Positions 12,386-24,972 of a stretch of 64,000 bases of DNA are shown here, one piece after another. This DNA comes from Proteromonas lacertae (lineage: Eukaryota; Sar; Bigyra; Opalinata; Proteromonadidae): the NCBI GenBank assembly GCA_002245135.1, contig NGBS01000874.1, forward strand, positions 302,567-366,566, given 5' to 3'. Made by a program: the position numbers and the translations under genes. The notes beneath the pieces were generated by a model. It saw only the letters and a program-made list of their open reading frames with translations, made no database searches and had not been told where the DNA came from. Numbering within the stretch: the stretch's first letter is position 1; the number at the start of each line of letters is the position of its first letter.

Positions 12386-13697
12386 TTATTTACTTTTCTT
12401 TGTTTGACACTCTCTATTTCTTTTCTTTCTTACATCACATTTTGCTTCTAACTTCCTATGATTGTATATCATCACTACTAACAGTGTGAAAATAAGCAAT
12501 GACGCAATACCAACAATTGTATATGTCAACCAATCAGGGAATGTTTTGTTTTCTATTAAATACAATAACTATAAGTATATTATGTATATATACTCCAATC
12601 CAGTTCAACAACCCCATATCCTCCGTTATATGAGAAATTATACTTTCCATCATATTCCATAATAACATTAAAAGAATAAACATCATCAAATTTTAAATCA
12701 GGAATTAAATAACTAACCTTTTTATCATCATCATCATTCTTATCGTTATTATTACTGTAAGTATTTTCATCGTTTATTTCTATAGACTTATTGACTTTCT
12801 CATTATTTTCGCTATTCACAGTATTATTTAAATCAACTTCGTATATTCTTACATCACTTTTTGTAATTTCTGGATTCTGTTGGATATAAGTAATTCCACA
12901 ATAACTATTAATGTTACATTCTATTTCATTACTTCCACAATAGATTTTCTTGCTATTTGAATGTCTTACACTGACAATATAGAATTTGATTCTATTAGTA
13001 TCGTTTAGTTTATTACGATAAAACTGAATTAATTGATTTTGTGGAGTGTCTTTAGCTGGAACATAATCATCTTGATTTTTGGTTGAATTTATCATTATTT
13101 CACCATTATTACCTAAATCAATATCACCTTTATCATCTATATATATAAATATAAAATATAAAATAAATGATAATAATACGAATGATATATGTTATTAAAA
13201 AATGAGAATTTTCTTCACCATTCACAGCTAGGAAATACTGACCAAAATCTAAGCTTAAAGTAATTTTCAAATCTCCACCATTTGTACCATTAACTGTCCA
13301 ATTCTCATACTGATTATATTGAGATGTTAATGGGAAATAAACAGGCGGTGCTATTGACAAATTGATTCTTCCTGTACATGCACTTGCGATAAAGGTAATA
13401 TTCTTACGAGGTTCATCAAGGTATCTGCCTTCTGATTTACTTAATGTCCAATGAAAATAATATGTACTTTTTTCATGAATTGAATATGTTTGATTACCTA
13501 GCAATGTTCTAGTAATACTTCGATTGGAATTCATCTAATACTTCACATGGGATCACTTTGTTGCCTTTTATATCAGTACAGGGCTTAATTTGTGTTAAGT
13601 ATTCACCACAGGCAATTCCATCGAACAACAAAATAAATATCTACGAAATATTTATTATATATATTAATACTAACAGTAAACTTAAGTTGTACTTCAT
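12386..13697 (-). CDS. Putative type I membrane protein, unknown family
   Basis: Start ATG at 13695-13697. A 30-bp intron interrupts the signal peptide, which reads MKYNLSLLLIFILLFDG across the junction. The ectodomain (about 350 residues) is rich in Asn/Asp with many N-glycosylation sequons (NQTY, NITF, NWTV, NFSY) and a few cysteines, followed after a roughly 40-bp intron (about 12552-12591) by FPDWLTYTIVGIASLLIFTL, a single membrane span, and a short basic tail (HRKLEAKCDVRKKRNREC) to TAA 12386-12388. A further intron lies at about 13100-13200. The frame breaks once near 13530 (EVLDEF / NSNRSITR). I do not recognise the fold. Likely a plasma-membrane or endomembrane surface protein. Confidence 0.6.
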
Positions 13698-13893
13698 AAA
13701 TCGGTTTTTAAAAATATGAATAAATCAAACCTCTCCAAGCTTTTTTCAAAATATTATGAAATTTCTTTTTTCCATCCTTGAAATTTAATATCAAATTATA
13801 TACTGAAAGAAACAAATGAAATACAACATATACAAACATTTATAACTACTTCTTAAAAAAATAGCCAAATCACTTACAGTATTGATAAACAAG

Positions 13894-14287
13894 TTATTTC
13901 CCAGGTTTAATACTCCATTGAGTTGTATCTTCAGTTACAACATTTGGTCTTGATAATTGAGGTGGTTTGAATAATTTCAAAGTAGTTTTAGCTTGTTTTC
14001 TTGTTACACTGTTAATATTAGGTGATCTAGATCTTTTAATAGAATTTGAATTATCATTGGCTTGAATATCTGTATTTTTATTATCATCGAGTAAAGCAAT
14101 TGCTGATGGTAATTTTATTTTATTTTCTGCAATTTATTTAATTAAATATACTTTTAATTTCACTTTCTGGCTTTGTGTTCTTATCTTCTGATTTTGTTTC
14201 TATTTCTTCCTTTTTATTATCTCTAATGTAATAAAATAAGTACTTATACTCACTATCATCACTTCCATATCCTGATAGTAGCTCCAT
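13894..14287 (-). CDS. Small hypothetical protein with conserved-looking C terminus
   Basis: The ATG at 14285-14287 opens MELLSGYGSDDSE. Two introns (about 27 and 25 bp, GTAT...TAG/CAG) give a frame that runs without interruption to TAA at 13894-13896, about 114 residues. The protein is hydrophilic, with a Lys/Glu-rich middle, IKLPSAIALLDD, a basic KRSRSPN patch and an end LFKPPQLSRPNVVTEDTTQW. The clean splicing supports a real gene. The layout (acidic start, PPQ...RPNVVTED end) suggests a small nuclear protein, but I do not recognise the family. Confidence 0.6.
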
Positions 14288-14350
14288 TGAGAAATATAAC
14301 ACTTTAAAGACTCAAACTTGTTTGATTCAGAATAATTTAATTTTTTAAAA

Positions 14351-15667
14351 ATGAATAGCTTAGACAGTTTAGATGAAGAACAAACAATGGAAATACAAAG
14401 TTGGATTATAGAGTATTTAGTTTATATGGAGAAATTCAATGACTATTACTGTATTTTATAATTTTTATTTTTTAGCGTTTATAAAAGAAAATAAACATCT
14501 GAAAATACCTCAAAGCATAAGATTGTTTATTAAATATTATGAAATGGTATAGAATAGTATGTTTTTATAACATTTATAGACAAACAAACTATCATCTATA
14601 TCCACCTATTTCTTAATATTTTTAATGGATGAAATATACACATTAGTTGAACATACTAACAAGAGATCAGAATTTGTTCAGCTATATTGTAATTTCTATG
14701 TAGAAAATCTTTTGGATGAATTAAAGGAATATGTTAATAAATCAAATGCAATGCAATATAAAAAGTATCTCACAAAACTGAGGAATCTCTCTTATAACGA
14801 GATAATGAAAGATGATATTGGAAAGAAGATCTGTAACAACACAATTAAAAAATACGAAAAAATAATAACAACAGAAAAAACAAATGAAATAATTAATTTA
14901 GCAATAGATTATCATTATTATATTGGTATAATGAAAGAAAATAATTTAAATAATTCATTTATATCATTCACTAAATTGATGAAATCAATATGTTTTGCAA
15001 ATCCTCCAGTTTTAATTCAGATTTATAATAATAAAGATGAAATATCAGAGATTATATCTAAGAATGAAAATAATATCAATAATGAAGAAGAAGAAGGAAA
15101 TGAAGAAAATGAAAATGGGGAAGGAAAAGAAGGGGCGGAAGAAGAAGAAGAAGAAGAAACAGATGATGAAAGTGATAATGATATAAAATTAAAACCATAT
15201 AGTCCATCAGCTATTCCCAATAAAAGACAATCAATCTATAATCCAATTGAAGAAGATAAAATGAATATTAAAATACGAAAAATAAATCCAATCACTAAAG
15301 AACTACAAATTCAAAATTCAAATATTCGTAGATTAGATGAACCGCATGACAGTGCTGAAGAAGTGAAGTGGGATGATCAAAATACACCTCCTTTTGACAA
15401 AAACAATAAAAATAATAAATCAGTGTTTCGATCATCAAGTAATAAAAACTAAAAAACCTGAAAATTGCAAAAGATAAGACTGTCTATCAGAATGGAAGAG
15501 TAAGATTTACTCAAAAAGAAGTTGATAATCTGTTGAATGGAGTGAAAAAGTTTGGAGTTGGAAAATGGAAAGAAATATTAGGTTGTTATGAATTTAATTC
15601 GAAGAGAACAGCTGTTGATTTGAAAGATAAATATAGGAATATTCAAAAAATGAGATATAATAGATAA
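14351..15667 (+). CDS. TRF-like telobox Myb protein (putative telomere-repeat binding)
   Basis: Exons at 14351, about 14476 and about 14583 (introns of about 25 and 33 bp) build a roughly 340-residue alpha-helical N-terminal part (SWIIEYLVYMEKFNDYY, LFIKYYEM, FVQLYCNFYVENLLDELKE), then an acidic Glu run and basic linker. A frame break lies at about 15450. Downstream, FTQKEVDNLLNGVKKFGVG, KWKEILG and AVDLKDKYRNIQK form a Myb domain ending in VDLKDKYRN, the telobox signature of TRF1/TRF2/Taz1/Tbf1-type proteins; stop TAA 15665-15667. Helical N terminus plus C-terminal telobox matches the general plan of shelterin duplex-binding proteins. The N-terminal half shows no sequence match I can name, so TRFH identity is inference. 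Confidence 0.72.
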
Positions 15668-15813
15668 TTATTTGAGTATTTGATTATATTTGTTGTGATA
15701 TATTGTGAAAATACATCTTTAATGCTTCTTTTATTGTTAAAATCAATTCAAGCCTTTACTCAAACTTTTTAAGATAAAACGAATATATTTATTGCAATAA
15801 GAAATTCTCATCA

Positions 15814-16743
15814 ATGACAATCAAAGTTGTGATTACTGGTGCTTCTGGACTTTTAGGTCGTGCTGTATACTCTGTATTTAAGAAGGATCCAAGTATTGAA
15901 GTATTATTTTTTGTATTTAACGTGTAGGTTATTGGTTTGGCGTATTCACGTGTTTCTGGTGATTTAGTGAAACTAGATCTTACTGATAAAGAAGCAGTTA
16001 AGGAATTTATGATGAAAGAAAAACCAAATTATTTATTTCACTGTGCAGCAGAAAGACATCCTGATATAGTAAATAACCAAGAAGATGTATGTAGAAAAAT
16101 CAATGTAGAATGTGTGGAAACATTAGCAAAACTTTCACACGAATTAAACTGTTTTATGTTATATGTAAGTACTGATTATGTATTTGATGGTACAAATCCA
16201 CCATACAAAACAACAGATAAAAGAAACCCTTTGAATAAATATGGTAAAAGTAAAGCAGATGGTGAAGATGTGATGAATAAATATTGTAGTGAAGGTGCAA
16301 TAGTTCGAGTAGGTGTATTGTATGGTATAAGTGATGATTTAGAAGAATCTGCTTGTATTAGATATGCTAAGAATGTATTAGAAGGAAAAGAATGTTTAAT
16401 TGATAATGTCCAGTTAAAGATTCCAACACTAGTTGATGATATTGGTGTATTTTTCTATAAATTAATGAAATTGAGAGAAGATAAGCATAAAGATATACAT
16501 GGAATATATCACTTCTCAGCTGAAGAGAAATATACTCATTATCAGATGTGTATGTTGTATGGTGAGATTTTAGGAGTTTCTACAGCTCATATAAAGCCTC
16601 AAAATGATCCTCCGCCAAAGACTGTAGTTAGACCTCAAGATAGTACACTTGATTTGACTCAAACGAAAGAATTAGGTATTTATTACACCATTAAGTTTAA
16701 AGATGGTTTGGTAGATGTATTAAAACCATGGAAGAAGGAGTAA
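15814..16743 (+). CDS. MAT2B: Methionine adenosyltransferase regulatory subunit beta-like (MAT2B / RmlD-type SDR)
   Basis: NAD(P)-binding Rossmann protein that in animals modulates methionine adenosyltransferase II; the same family includes dTDP-4-dehydrorhamnose reductase. Start MTIKVVITGASGLLGRAVYS has the GxxGxxG motif; a 27-bp intron (15901-15927) joins PSIE to VIGLAYS. Further landmarks are HCAAERHPDIVNNQ, INVECVETLAKL, YVSTDYVFDGTNPPY, the active-site YGKSK and VRVGVLYG. HCAAERHPDIV and DYVFDGTNPPY resemble MAT2B more than bacterial RmlD. About 300 residues, intact, TAA stop. An aaacgaat string sits about 35 bp upstream of the ATG. Confidence 0.85.
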
Positions 16744-16908
16744 TATAGATTTTATTTGATTTGCATTATATCTTTTTTTTAATCTTACATATTTGGTTTC
16801 ATGGTTGTTTAATTAATCCATACATATAGTGAATATGGTAAAAAAATACATAAATTAATTAGTGTAAAAACAAGAATTTTTAGTAAAACGGTAAGTGTAA
16901 ATTTAGTT

Positions 16909-18467
16909 ATGGGTAATTCAAGTGCAAAGTTAAAATGCCTTCCAGCTGGTTATTACGTATATAATTAATAGATTTATAAGCTATAGAACCCTGTAAAACT
17001 AGAGGATGATGATTATTATGAAAAGTATGAAGTTACAAACAATGAAAGTGGGAGAGAGGAAATTTTAGAAGCTTTTCATTGTCAGAGTCCATTAATGGGT
17101 TATTTGACCAAATATTTTAGCTCCTTGGATGCTGTAAAGACATCAAGATGCAAACATTTAGTTCAATATAGCTATTATGGTGTATTGAAGAAATATGTAG
17201 TGATTATACGACCAAAATTTAAAGAAAGATTAGCAGATAGGATATCACAATTATCAGAAAAAGAAAGAATTATAGAATATCAAAGGATATGTGAATGTTT
17301 AAATGAATTGCATAAGTTAACAACACAACCAAACTCTCCACATAATGTTCAATGTATAGAAGAGAAGAATAATGCAGATATAACAAGTGGAAGTTTGTCA
17401 CTATCAGATTTCTATATATCTACAGATATTAATAATAATGAGATAGTGGTAATGGATAATTATTCAAAATATTTACTTTATAAAGCTGTTCAACTACCTT
17501 TTCCAATTAATGATGAAAATGTTAATACATTAAGTAAAAATTTCATCAATAAAATTGATGATAGATGTTTTAATATTGAAAATAGTATTACTAAAAATGA
17601 TGATATTTGGAGTGTTGGTTGTATTTTATTTAAATTATTGAAGAATATATACCCATTTCAAGGATTTAATGATAATAATAATATGAACGAAATAAAAGAT
17701 AATATTAGACATTTTAGAATTGCAGATTATAGTAATTTAGATGACAAGTATAAGAATATAATAAATAAAACAATAACTGTTGATTCTAAAGATGTAATGA
17801 AGACAGAATGTATTGTTAATGCTATTGACAATATCATAAAGAATTTCGATGGAAGTAAAGTTGTTGTACATCATCATCATCATCATCATCGCCCTCCTCC
17901 TCCTCCTCCTTCAATACCAGAAGTAATTTATTTACCAACTTCAAAAGATGAAGAAAAGTTTGAAGAAGTATTAATGAAAAGTGTACAAACTCACACAATT
18001 AATTTTTATGGTAATAGATATGGTGATAAAAAAAATCAAACATATTGTTGACTATTTTTGTAAAAGATTAAGAAATAAAGATTTATACCAAGTGAAAGAT
18101 GATGTTATTAATAATGAAGAAATATATTGTCTGAATTTAGAAGGAAATATAATAACACATGAAGGGAATGAAAAGTTTAGTAACAATTTTCCAATATATG
18201 CCAAATTTAACTAAGTTATATCTGAATAGCAACAATTTTGGAAATAAAGGAGTAGAAATATTAGCTGACAATCTTAAATATTTATTTTGCTTAAAAATAC
18301 TTGATATATCTCACAATAAAATAAAAGATGAAGGATTATATTATTTAAGTGATAGATGCAAAAGAGGATTAACCGTATTTTTAAATCAAAACAAATATAC
18401 CAATTATGATAGAATAAGAAAAATGTTTAATAACAAACACATAAATACTGGTGATTCAAGATGTTGA
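16909..18467 (+). CDS. Kinase-like/LRR protein 1 with N-myristoylation-type start
   Basis: Start MGNSSAKLK is a typical N-myristoylation signal. A 30-bp intron (about 16957-16986) joins GYY to NPVKLEDD. The kinase-like region keeps only late landmarks (DDIWSVGCILFKLL, IYPFQGF); no HRD or DFG motif is visible and the catalytic region is short, so it is probably a pseudokinase. A His7 run and Pro6 run follow, then leucine-rich repeats of the RNase-inhibitor type (LTKLYLNSNNFGNKGVEILA, LKILDISHNKIKDEGLYYL). Two single extra bases break the frame, in the A-run near 18033 and the T-run near 18188. Same architecture as the genes at 20074 and 37480. Likely a membrane-tethered scaffold or sensor. Confidence 0.65.
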
Positions 18468-18777
18468 GAACTATCTTGATATATTTATTTTTATCTGCAT
18501 ATATATGTTTTTTAGTATTTCTATAATTGTTGTTTTGTTGCATTCTATTCTCATTTGAAAAATGTAAATCAACAACAAAACCATTTCTTTCTTACTGAAC
18601 TGCAGAAAATACTGTACAGCATACTCCTAATGCAAAATAGCTTACCATACTAAACGAAAATGCAAATAATTTCATTTTTAATAATTTTTGAAACGGTTAC
18701 TTTTTAAAATTCCAATTCAAATCGTTTTTTAATCTTTTATTTCTTGTTTGATAGAAGCTATATTAGTTATATGAATC
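18468..18777. other. Intergenic region with promoter-like gaaacggtt string
   Basis: About 310 bp upstream of the zinc-finger-like gene at 18778. It contains gaaacggttac near 18691 (the same gaaacggtt core as upstream of the p300/CBP-like gene) and, on the minus strand, one short hydrophobic ORF listed separately. Otherwise AT-rich with nothing recognised. Confidence 0.4.
18592..18675 (-). CDS. Possible small single-span membrane peptide ORF
   Basis: A 27-codon frame reading MKLFAFSFSMVSYFALGVC and onward to TAA; it is mostly one hydrophobic helix. The pattern is faintly like the N-terminal anchor of signal peptidase subunit 3 (SPCS3), and the frame stays open after the TAA, but no luminal domain follows because the opposite strand codes the kinase-like/LRR gene. 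It could be chance or a remnant. Confidence 0.2.
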   Translation of the reverse strand: MKLFAFSFSMVSYFALGVCCTVFSAVQ

Positions 18778-19876
18778 ATGAAAAAGCATGACGCATTAAA
18801 TATTACTGTATCATCAGCATCATCTCCTCCTTCTGGCAGAGGATTGACAAAGAATCTGTATTTTATATATTCTATTATCACAGTGATATACAATCTGCAA
18901 TGCATTCTAAAGAAATACAGTATATTATTTATTTTTTATTATTCTAGATCATTATCAAATTCTGTATGAAATATGAATTTATCTTCACTAGAATGATTTA
19001 CTTCCGCATGTAAAAAGCCCACGAATAATGACAATATACCAACTAAGACAAAAACGTCATATGAGTGAACCATTTGTATTTTTCACATTCTATTTACTTT
19101 TATAGTTCAAATCACCTGCTTTTTATTATCCAATAACACAAAATGAACACAAACCTATAAAATCAACTAGTTCAGACTGTTGGGTATGTAAATGCGAACA
19201 ATTAAACAGTAACTTCTCATCAAAATGTACAAATTGTGGCTATCGTAAATCTTTACTAGAGCACAATGCGAATAACATTCTTCCTCCTCTTTCTCCAACA
19301 TTATCTTCGTCTATCTCTTCAGATACATTTAAAGTGAAAGAAAATAATGAAAATCTGTCAATTGAATCAACATCAAATACAATAAAGACAAATGAGTATA
19401 ATAAAAATAATGACTATTCAGAATCAGATTCTACTTCAGATTCGGATGATATTTTATGTGAATTAAATGACATAGGAGTAGAAGAATTCAATAAATATAG
19501 ATCCAAATCACTTCCTGCATATTCACTAGAATTTCCTGATAGATTTATTAGAACATTTGGCGGAATTAAAAAACAAGAAGATAAGCCAATCAAATTGAAA
19601 ATATCTTTGCAACCGCCTAAAGCAGTTGAAAAACATGATTCGATAGTAGTTGGTGTTTTTAAAGAAAATATGTCCTTTTATAGTAAGAAATCTAGTATGA
19701 ATGATTCAATTAAGTCAAATATTAATTCATTTGCTTCTATTACTCCTCCTCTATTGATTAATTCTACACATAAATCTTCAGTGAATATGGCAAAGCCACT
19801 ACCTCCAGCTCCAGTATTTAATGAGTCATTGAGCTGTCCATTGAAATTGAAAGTTAATAATGTTGCTACTCTTTAG
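18778..19876 (+). CDS. Hypothetical protein with a single CxxC...CxxC zinc finger, five exons
   Basis: Four short introns, 18858-18883, 18920-18947, 18964-18991 and 19076-19105 (26-30 bp), join five exons without a frame break from MKKHDALNITVSS to TAA 19874-19876, about 330 residues. A finger CWVCKCEQLNSNFSSKCTNC (about residue 80) is of RanBP2/zinc-ribbon type. The rest is low complexity: Ser/Asn-rich segments, an acidic patch ending SDSDDILCELND, and FPDRFIRTFGGIKKQ, with proline-rich stretches (MAKPLPPAPVF) near the end. No family recognised. A nuclear or regulatory role is only a guess from composition. Confidence 0.65.
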
Positions 19877-20073
19877 TTATAATAGATAATCCGTATTTTT
19901 AGTGTATTATATATTATAAGCACAGTAATTATTGTTATTTACACATATATATAGATATATATACTTAAACTTTATTTAAATATATTAGATATTATAATGT
20001 GTTTGTTTGTTTAAAACCTCTCTCAAAAACAAATGATTAAGAATAATCATCAACATAATAATAGAAATAGTAT

Positions 20074-22911
20074 TTAAACTGTCAGTTTCAAGTTTGGATT
20101 TGATTTAGAAACAGCTGCTTTAAATGCCTTAATGAGGTTATTATCAACAGTAGAATGAGCATCTCTAACATTCAACAATCTCAAATTAGGATAATTACCA
20201 ATACTATTTTGAATAATTTGTATCTGTTTATCATCAAATTGATTATCACTTATGTCCAATGACTCTAATTGCAATAGTTTTTTAAATGTAACGAATAGTT
20301 TTTTCAAAGCTTCACTTTTAATCTTACAACCAGCTAAACTCACTTCTTTTAACTTCTTCAAATATCCATTGTTAATACATTGACAAATATCATCAATTCC
20401 TGTACCTTTAATATCAGCATGATCCAACACAAGTGATTCTAAATCAACTAAATATTGGAATGTTCTAGAACATAAATTCTGCAATCCTGTTCGATCAAAT
20501 TTATTATCTCCCAAGCCAAGATAAGTCAATTTTGTAAGATTCTTAAGATTCGTGGATAAGTTGAGAATATGGTTGTTATTTAAATCATTACCTCCTAATT
20601 CTAAATAACACAAATCTCTTAAATGATTGAGACTGTAACATAAATCAAGAACTTCTAAATCATTTATCTTGTTTTGTTGAAAGGTAAATGCTTTCATATG
20701 AAGACAATACATTAATTTTTTCATTAATACGTTACTATCTCCATTGGTAGCTGTTTTTCTGTTATTAGAAAGCAATAATTGTTGTAAATTATTGAACATA
20801 CCCATTCTTTCTCCTAAATAAGCAAAACCTTGATCTCCAATCGAATTATCTATATTAATAATATTTAATAATATATATATATATATACTTTCAGCATAGA
20901 GTGATAATAAAGGTGATTGTTTAGATCCATCACATGTTAAACCATTAATAATATTCTTAAAACCGTTTAAACCAATATTACAACTACTTATACCAATGGA
21001 TTGGATTTGTGGATATCTTGGTAAACTACTTCCTATTATATTTCCACCAGTTTGCTTTATGCTGTTATAACCAACATTTAATTCAGTCAAAGCTGTAGCA
21101 TTAGTTAAAGCAGCCATAAATGAAGTGATACCAGCATCTGTAATTTTATTGTGACTTATATCAACAATAGTGAGATTATGTAACATATGTAAGTTTTGAA
21201 ACAATTTATGGGAATTATCATCTAATCCAACATCTATTATAAATAAATTACAGTTAATATATATACAGTTTAATCTTAAAACTCTCATATTAAATAATCC
21301 CATACATGTCTGAAATGAACTTAAATCCAATGAAAAATTATAACCACCAATGATAGATATACTACGAACAGTTGGAGCTAAATTAGTATAAGTTAAACTT
21401 GTCAATATTCTATATAACATTGCATCAGCTGGCAATGATTCACCTTCTATTTAGAATATATATATATATAATAATAATTATTATTATTATACGCTCAAAT
21501 CTCAAACATCCAACATCTTCAATGGCTTTTAATACAACATATGATAATTGTCCACTATAATTATCAAATAATGGTCTTACAGATGAATAATTATCAAATA
21601 TAAACTTCAACAAACTATTAACTGTAATAACATCCAAATTTTTATTCACTTCAGCAGTATAAGTATTAAACGCTGTAATACAATATAAAAAGAAGCATAT
21701 TAGTAATATATACTATTTACTAATTGTTGAGAAGCAGCAGGAGCTGGAGTAGGGATTGGAACTACTGGAGGTGGTGGATTAGTGAAAGAAAATGCTGATC
21801 TTGGTAAATTCCTTACTGTTCTGAATATCGGTCGATCATCATCATCATCATCTCTAGACATATTCTCAGCTTTTCTTTTAACTGGTGGAGATGGTGGTGG
21901 TGGTGGTGATGGTGCTGGTTGAGATGCTGGTTTTGGAGCATCAGCCTTCTTTTTAGGAGAAGATGGTGGTGGAACTGAACCATTGGTTATTGAATTCAAT
22001 ATATCTCTAATCTTTTTAATTGGATATCTTTTCTTTTTATCTAAAGAAATCATATTCTCAAATAACCCATTAAAACATTCATATTTTCCAGTCTTTAATA
22101 ATTCTCCATGTTTTCCTTCTTTGATACTTTCCACTGTTGCCTTTTTAGGGAATGGATATTGTCCAGTACAAATATAATACAATACACAACCAACTGACCA
22201 AATATCACTATTAGTTGTACAATCATTCGCTTCTAATAATTCAATTGAACTACAGCTACTACTTGGAAATGTATCTGTAAAGACTTGACAATGGAAAATA
22301 TCACCAATTGCAATAGTCTGATTGAGCAAATCATTTGTAGTGAAGAAGATATTAGAAGGTTTTATATTACCATGAACTTGATATTTCTTTGGGATAGAGA
22401 TGAAGGAAGTCAAGACTGTCAAGTATATTTAATACAAATCCTTTTACTTCTTCTACTGATGGTTTTGTTTTACTTTTATGCAAATTATAAATATAATCTT
22501 CTAAATTTCCTCTTGTACAATAAGGAGTTACAATACAGACGTAAAGACTATCAATATAATAGCAGAAATTGGGTATTACTGCTGGACTAAACACTGGAGA
22601 TAAAGAATTTAACTAAAAATTATGGAAATGTAACTTATACTCTTGATCTTATTGATTCAGGTGTGATTTGTTTTAATTCACCCAACCTTTACAGCATATG
22701 TATTGCCGTTCAATTTATCTTGTACTTTATAAACTTGATAAGTCCAACCTTTGATATTGTGACCTGATGCATTTCCAATCTTTTTCTCCGTCTAGAATGA
22801 ATGAGATATAAAGTATTACTATGTAATTTAAACTTGGTATTTTGTTACTCTATAACATTATACAACAATATATACCCAGTTGTAACTAGGTGCGTCAAAT
22901 GGTAAAGTCAT
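20074..22911 (-). CDS. Kinase-like/LRR protein 2 (HGN catalytic loop)
   Basis: Start MTLPFDAPSYNW at 22911, then introns, then IGNASGHNIKGWTYQVYKV and NTYAVK, the glycine-loop area and the ATP-binding-type lysine. Later motifs: YCTRGNLEDYIYNL, the catalytic loop VHGNIKPSNIFF (HRDLKPEN replaced by HGNIKPSN, so the catalytic Asp is Asn), GDIFHCQVF in place of DFG, and NSDIWSVGCVLYYICTGQYP. This predicts a pseudokinase. A proline-rich linker leads into at least eight RNase-inhibitor-type LRRs (LTIVDISHNKITDAGITSF, LCYLELGGNDLNNNHILNL, LESLDISDNQFDDKQIQII) to TAA at 20074. Several short introns lie at about 20845-20890, 21225-21265, 21445-21490 and 21655-21710. Likely a signalling scaffold or receptor-like sensor. 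Confidence 0.75.
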
Positions 22912-23015
22912 GTTGAAAAATATGCTTTGTTTCTATTCCAAAATTTAAATCTATCTTTCAAATTTTTGAGAAAGCTACAGCTTGGCTTGAGTTTTATTTT
23001 TGAGAAAAAATAAAA

Positions 23016-24880
23016 ATGAGTAAATGGGATAAATTCCTGGGTCCTTCGAAAAAATGGAATGATCAATCAACTTTATTTGAGGAGTATTGTTGTTATTAAT
23101 TTTTTGGTTAGACAAGACTCTGCGTTTGCCAAGATCTCTTCTATATTCAATAGAGGTGTTGAAGATGATAATGTAAATATTTTGCATATAATTGAAAGAG
23201 ATATAGCTAATAAGAAGTATGTGTTTACATTTTTACATGTTATAGCTGTACAACAAACTCTTTTGATATAATAACACCATCAAAACGTAAGGCAAAAGAT
23301 AATTTTGAAATAAAATCAAATTTATCTAACAAACTTATCAAAACCAACCCACAAATCAAGCAAAACACTCCAAATAAGCCAAATATATCACATAATAAAG
23401 CTACTGCAAATCCTATTCAACCAATTTCACCGTTACAACCGTTTAATTTAATAGATTCAAATAATTCAACTGAATCACAGAATGAGCCATCTCAAGATGA
23501 TAATACCAAAACAAAACATAGTAAATTTGGCAAAGAAACAGTAGATGAAGCGAATGAAGATAATGATTTTGATTTATCAGAAGAACAGCAAGAAATATAT
23601 GATGCATGTATAGATGGTTATGTATATTTTTATATTATTGTTATTATTATTAATAGAATGTATTCTTTACAGGATATGCAGGAAGTGGAAAATCAGAATT
23701 ATTAAAACGAATTAAAGCATCACTCAAACTAAAATATGGTGATAGTGTATATGTAACAGCACCTACAGGAATTGCTGCTTTAAATATAGGTGGAATAACA
23801 ATACACAAATATGCAGGGTTAGGATGTTCTTCAAATTACAAATTAAACGAATTAAAAAAGAAAGCGAATGTATATAAATGGAGAAGTACAAAGGTGTTAA
23901 TAATTGATGAAATATCAATGTTAGATGGTAAACTATTTGATACATTGAATTCATTAGCCAAATATTGTAGACATAATGATAATAAACCATTTGGAGGAAT
24001 TCAATTGATATTAAGTGGTGATTTTTATCAATTACCACCTGTTGGCTTAGATAGAGGAGCAATATATTGTTTTGAATCATCTTGTTGGAATGAAACAATA
24101 CAAAAAGCATTTGTATTAACCAAAGTGTTTAGACAGAAAGAAATGGGGTTAACCAAAATTTTGGCTGAAATTAGGGAAGGTGTATTGAGTGATAGAGCGA
24201 TTAAATTATTATCGAAATGTGGTACAAAAGCAAATTTTGGTGATATCAAGCCAACTCGATTATTTGCTTTAAATAAATACGTTGAGCAAACGAATAAAAA
24301 TTTCTTAAATCAAATTAATGCTAAAATGTACAGTTATAATGCAATAGATAGTGGTGATGATTATTTAATTAAATATTTAAAATCAGAATGTAATGCTCAA
24401 GATGTATTACAATTAAAAACAGGATGTCAAGTAGTATTATTGCGTAATTTAGATGTCAGTGATGGTTTATGTAATGGAAGCAGAGGCGTGATTATTCGAT
24501 TTGAAAAAGCAACAGGTGAAGGTTTAACTTATCCATATTATCCCATTGTACGATTTAAAAGTAAGAATAAAGGAACACAAGAAGTAGTAGTAAAAGAAGA
24601 AATATGGATTGTTGAGGATAAAGGAAGAATTGCAATGAGAACGCAACTGCCATTGAAATTAGCATGGGCTTTATCTATTCACAAAAGTCAAGGAATGACA
24701 ATTGATAGTTTAGAAGTTGATTTGAATGGTGTATTTGAATATGGACAGTGTTATGTGGCTTTAAGTAGAGCAAGGAGTTTAGATGGTTTGATTGTGAAAG
24801 GATTGAATCCTAATAAAGTGAAGTGTAATGAGAAAGTGAAAGAGTTTTATAGTAAATTGATGAATAATAATAAAAGTTAA
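23016..24880 (+). CDS. PIF1: PIF1-family 5'-3' DNA helicase
   Basis: Superfamily 1B helicase that unwinds DNA 5'-3' and acts on telomeres, G-quadruplexes or mitochondrial DNA. Start MSKWDKFLGPSKKWNDQ; introns 23084-23111, 23217-23245 and 23616-23672 restore one frame of about 580 residues. After a 200-residue low-complexity N terminus come Walker A GYAGSGKS, VYVTAPTGIAALNIGG, Walker B LIIDEISMLD, SGDFYQLPPVG, TKVFRQKE, and the C-terminal motifs LALSIHKSQGMT-type (WALSIHKSQGMTIDSLEVD) and CYVALSRARSLDGL. All helicase motifs are intact. Because it has host-style introns and no linked Rep domain, it is a host gene rather than a Helitron fragment. Confidence 0.92.
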
Positions 24881-24972
24881 TATGTTGTTGTTGTTGTTGT
24901 TGTTTTTATGAAAAAATTTGTTTAAAAACCAAAATTACAATAATCTAAAAAAGAAAACATATTAAACATAAA

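Noticed and set aside
23016-24880. PIF1 gene as part of a Helitron
   Set aside because: It has three host-style introns and no Rep/HUH domain or Helitron ends nearby.
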